DNA of 7,996 bases from Candidatus Gastranaerophilales bacterium (GTDB taxonomy: Bacteria > Cyanobacteriota > Vampirovibrionia > Gastranaerophilales > Gastranaerophilaceae), in assembly GCA_900772035.1 (NCBI GenBank), contig CAAGQE010000327.1, positions 1 through 7,996 on the forward strand. The letters are read 5' to 3'. This document shows positions 5,399-7,996 of this stretch, piece after piece; the stretch's first letter is position 1; each line of letters opens with the position of its first letter. The position numbers were made by a program, and so were the translations under genes. The notes beneath the pieces are model-generated. The model searched no databases, was not told the origin of the DNA, and was given only the letters and a program-made list of their open reading frames with translations.

Positions 5399-7369
5399 AT
5401 GACTAAAACAAACATAAAAGGATTTTATTTTGAATTATTGGACTTATTGAAGCAAGATCCAGAACAAAGATTCTATGCAGATAACGGTAAGGACTTATTA
5501 AGAAATAAAGTCTATGAATGTGCTATGAAGATGGATAAAGACTTAATTAAGTTGCTATTATCTAATGATAGAATTAAAGATAAGTTCTTTACTAATATTG
5601 ACGGAACGTTAGTCTTTGATAAGACTGCATTTGGTTGGGCTGTAAATAACAAGGCATTTCTTCAAGATTCATTTACAAGGTTTAAGAATACTATCGGTTT
5701 AATAGATAGCAAGGAACAATTCATTTCTTCTAAGAATGATGTAGTTCTGTCATTTCCTTATAAAGACTGTGTCTTAGAAGGCGGACAAACAAAGGAAGAC
5801 CAAAAGAGAGGGGAAATATTCTATAATGAATTGCTTGCACCTGATGATGTTGATAGACTTCTTGCACCTAAAGTATTTACCAATGTAAAGAGATATACTA
5901 AAGATGGTGAAGAAAATATTTTTAGTTTCCTTGATTCTGATAATCTCTTAATCAAAGGAAATAATCTACTATCATTGTCTTCTATTAAGCAACGATATAG
6001 AGGTAAGGTGAAATGTATTTATGCTGATATACCATATAATACAGGAAGCGACAGCTTTAATTATAATGATGATTTTTCTCGTTCAACTTGGCTTGTTTTT
6101 ATGAAGAACAGAATTAATGCGCTAAAAGACTTTTTAGCAGATGACGGTGTAATGCTAGTTCAATGCAGTTTTCACCAGTATGCTTATTTGAAAATTTTGA
6201 TGGATGAAATAATTGGACATAAGAATTACAAGATGACTATAAATATCCAAGTTCGCCACCAGAGTAGAATTTTAACTGGTGATAAGGAGTATAATGATAT
6301 TATTGAATACATACTCTTATATAGTAAAGACTCTGAATATAAAATCCCTAAAATAAAAGAAGAAAAACTTATAGATGATTATATATATTCAATAAAAGAA
6401 AAAGCTCCTGGTCAAAAAGTTAAAATGGGTGATAAGGATGTATTAATATTTCTACCCTCAGAATATGAAGTAGTTAAGAATAAAGCAAATAAGCAAAACT
6501 TTAAAACGTTGTCTATAAGAGGTTCTATAAGAGAAAAGAACAGTAGTGGAAGATTCTATGTTAAATACTTAGAGCAATTAACTAGTAAATATCCACCAGA
6601 AACTCTTTTTAAAGTTAGTAACATGGGTGATGACATGTATGATTACAGATATTTTGCATTGCCTAAAGAACATTTGAAAAACGGAATTTATTATCAAGGT
6701 ATGCCTACTTCATCTAGTACAACCTATAAACCTTATCCAAACTTTTTTAACTTTGTTGATGAGTATAATATGGTAAATTATGAAGGAGAAGTTGAGTTCC
6801 GTAATGGGAAAAAACCAGAAGAATTAATAAGGCATTTATTAGAAATATTCACAGAAAAAGGCGATTATGTTTTAGATAGTTTCGTAGGCAGTGGTACAAC
6901 TTGTGCTGTTGCACAAAAATTAGAAAGAAAATTTATAGGAATTGAGCAAATGGACTACGTTCAATCTATTACATTAGAACGTTTAAAGCAAGTGATTAAT
7001 GGTGAGCAAAGCGGTATATCAGAATCTGTTAATTGGCAAGGTGGCGGTAGTTTTGTTTATTGCGAGTTAAAAGAGTTGAATCATAAGTATATTGATGAAA
7101 TACAAGTTGCAGATGATAACAAGTTAAATGAATTGTATAAGGAAATTACAGATTCAGAGTTTATTAGTTATAAGGCAGATATATATAAGCTCAAGGAATC
7201 AGAACAAGATTTTAAAGAACTAACAACAGAAGACAAACGTAACTTCTTAATTCAAGTATTAGACAAGAATTTACTATATGTTAATTACTGTGATATGGAA
7301 GATGAAGACCTTGCAGTAACGGAAGAAGAAAAGGCATTTGCAAGAAGTTTCTACGGTGAGGGTGTATAG
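5399..7369 (+). CDS. mod: Type III restriction-modification methyltransferase/specificity subunit (Mod)
   Basis: This 656-residue protein is normal in length for Type III Mod. It transfers a methyl group from S-adenosylmethionine, most likely to N6 of adenine in an asymmetric target, and provides target recognition for the Mod-Res complex. The N-terminal region has the family stretch VVLSFPYKDCVLEGGQTKED (about 114-133). Catalytic motif IV is ADIPYNTGSDSF with DIPY at 210-213, where DPPY is most common. The SAM-binding motif I, LDSFVGSGTTCAVAQ, has FVGSG at 495-499. Motif IV before motif I is the beta-class order used by Type III enzymes. The roughly 270-450 stretch between them is the likely target-recognition domain, and the specificity cannot be read from it. 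The C-terminal 120 residues are acidic and probably contact Res or mediate dimerisation. Codons are more A+T-rich than in glyS, suggesting transfer. No simple-sequence repeat that would allow phase variation is seen. The res start follows two bases after the stop. Confidence 0.92.
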   Translation: MTKTNIKGFYFELLDLLKQDPEQRFYADNGKDLLRNKVYECAMKMDKDLIKLLLSNDRIKDKFFTNIDGTLVFDKTAFGWAVNNKAFLQDSFTRFKNTIGLIDSKEQFISSKNDVVLSFPYKDCVLEGGQTKEDQKRGEIFYNELLAPDDVDRLLAPKVFTNVKRYTKDGEENIFSFLDSDNLLIKGNNLLSLSSIKQRYRGKVKCIYADIPYNTGSDSFNYNDDFSRSTWLVFMKNRINALKDFLADDGVMLVQCSFHQYAYLKILMDEIIGHKNYKMTINIQVRHQSRILTGDKEYNDIIEYILLYSKDSEYKIPKIKEEKLIDDYIYSIKEKAPGQKVKMGDKDVLIFLPSEYEVVKNKANKQNFKTLSIRGSIREKNSSGRFYVKYLEQLTSKYPPETLFKVSNMGDDMYDYRYFALPKEHLKNGIYYQGMPTSSSTTYKPYPNFFNFVDEYNMVNYEGEVEFRNGKKPEELIRHLLEIFTEKGDYVLDSFVGSGTTCAVAQKLERKFIGIEQMDYVQSITLERLKQVINGEQSGISESVNWQGGGSFVYCELKELNHKYIDEIQVADDNKLNELYKEITDSEFISYKADIYKLKESEQDFKELTTEDKRNFLIQVLDKNLLYVNYCDMEDEDLAVTEEEKAFARSFYGEGV

Positions 7370-7371
7370 GT

Positions 7372-7996
7372 ATGGGAACATTCTTATTTGACGACATAAA
7401 TGCAATTAAAGAGTTTGCACCAGAAGCATACAAGGAATTGCCAAAGTATGTAACAAAGAATCTTACGCAAAAATATACTATTCGTCCTTATCAAGAATTA
7501 GCTTTTAGAAACTTTATAACATACTTTGAAAACGAACGGTTATGTCGTAAACCATCACAAGTCCTATTCCACATGGCAACTGGTAGCGGTAAGACTCTTA
7601 TAATGGCAGGATTGATTCTATATTTGTATAAGAATGGGTATAGAAATTTCCTATTCTTTGTTAATACTGATAACATTGTTCAAAAGACCAAAGATAACTT
7701 TATTAATCAAACCTCAAGTAAATACTTGTTTAATGATGAAATCAATATTGACGGTGAAATTGTTAAGGTTCGTACAGTAGATAACTTTCAAGGCTGTAAT
7801 AAAGAAGACATTAATATTTGTTTTACTACTATTCAAGGATTACACATGAGTCTTAACCAGTTCAAAGAGAATGGTTTGACTGATGATGACTTTGCAGAAA
7901 AGAAAATTGTACTAATAGCAGATGAAGCCCACCATTTGAATATAGAAACAAAAAAAGGCTTATCTAAAGCTGAAAAAGAAAGTAAAAACAATTGGG
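7372..7996 (+). CDS. res: Type III restriction enzyme Res subunit (5' part only)
   Basis: The frame is open from ATG 7372 to the window end: 208 codons of a protein usually around 900-1000 residues. It begins with an SF2-helicase Q-like region YTIRPYQELAFRNF (about 35-48). The Walker A motif MATGSGKT follows (68-75, Lys74 binding ATP phosphate), then a motif Ia region FLFFVNTDNIVQKT (about 93-106) and the Walker B/DEAH box IVLIADEAHH (179-188). In the family, Res uses ATP to move along or switch state on DNA and cleaves about 25-27 bp from the site when two unmethylated sites are present in opposing orientation. The PD-(D/E)XK nuclease domain lies at the C-terminus outside this window, so catalytic integrity cannot be judged. 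GGTGAGG about ten bases before the ATG serves as ribosome-binding site inside the mod end. Two-base spacing from mod indicates translational coupling in one operon. Confidence 0.93.
   Translation, partial: MGTFLFDDINAIKEFAPEAYKELPKYVTKNLTQKYTIRPYQELAFRNFITYFENERLCRKPSQVLFHMATGSGKTLIMAGLILYLYKNGYRNFLFFVNTDNIVQKTKDNFINQTSSKYLFNDEINIDGEIVKVRTVDNFQGCNKEDINICFTTIQGLHMSLNQFKENGLTDDDFAEKKIVLIADEAHHLNIETKKGLSKAEKESKNNW

Noticed and set aside
5399..7369. Phase-variable mod through simple sequence repeats
   Set aside because: No long homopolymer or short tandem repeat is present in the coding frame or near the start; only short A- and T-runs.
7491..7676. Leftward 61-residue frame inside res
   Set aside because: It is antisense to the Walker A region of res and has no support of its own.

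Overview
The window is bacterial DNA of low to moderate GC content with two visibly different parts. The left part (1 to about 4950) carries ordinary chromosomal genes. The right part (from about 5056 to the end) is more A+T-rich, has AGA-dominated arginine codons, and holds an acquired-looking DNA defence system. RqcH, a separate glycyl-tRNA synthetase beta subunit, TATAAT-type promoters and some clear Shine-Dalgarno sequences fit a low-GC lineage such as a Firmicute or a gut non-photosynthetic cyanobacterial relative. They argue against Bacteroidetes, but the lineage cannot be fixed from this sequence alone.

Left part. The 5' part of rqcH (ribosome quality control) runs leftward off the window. 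Its near-consensus promoter sits so close to the ATG that the mRNA is predicted to be leaderless. Divergent from it is a two-gene unit: a fosmidomycin-resistance-type MFS transporter, then 11 bp later a membrane-anchored SGNH-hydrolase-like protein. This unit ends at a hairpin terminator shared with the convergent gene glyS. glyS (glycyl-tRNA synthetase beta subunit) reads leftward from a good promoter whose spacer is a 16-bp palindrome. A tRNA-Asp(GTC) gene reads rightward from the same intergenic region and ends in a UUCG-capped terminator.

Junction. Just after the tRNA there is a degenerate second copy of the tRNA-end-plus-terminator segment. It is followed by a 53-codon open frame without a start codon that encodes the DNA-binding tail of a serine recombinase, ending in its own terminator. 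A tRNA 3' end, a recombinase remnant and a change of composition together suggest an integrated and partly decayed element.

Right part. A candidate promoter and a leader with two inverted repeats precede mod, the methyltransferase and specificity subunit of a Type III restriction-modification system. Two bases after its stop begins res, the ATP-dependent translocase and nuclease subunit, which is cut by the window end. Mod and Res are expected to form one complex that methylates adenine in its target site and cleaves unmodified invading DNA. No CRISPR array, insertion sequence or fundamentally new gene system is visible. The most interesting features are the island junction and several unusual regulatory arrangements.
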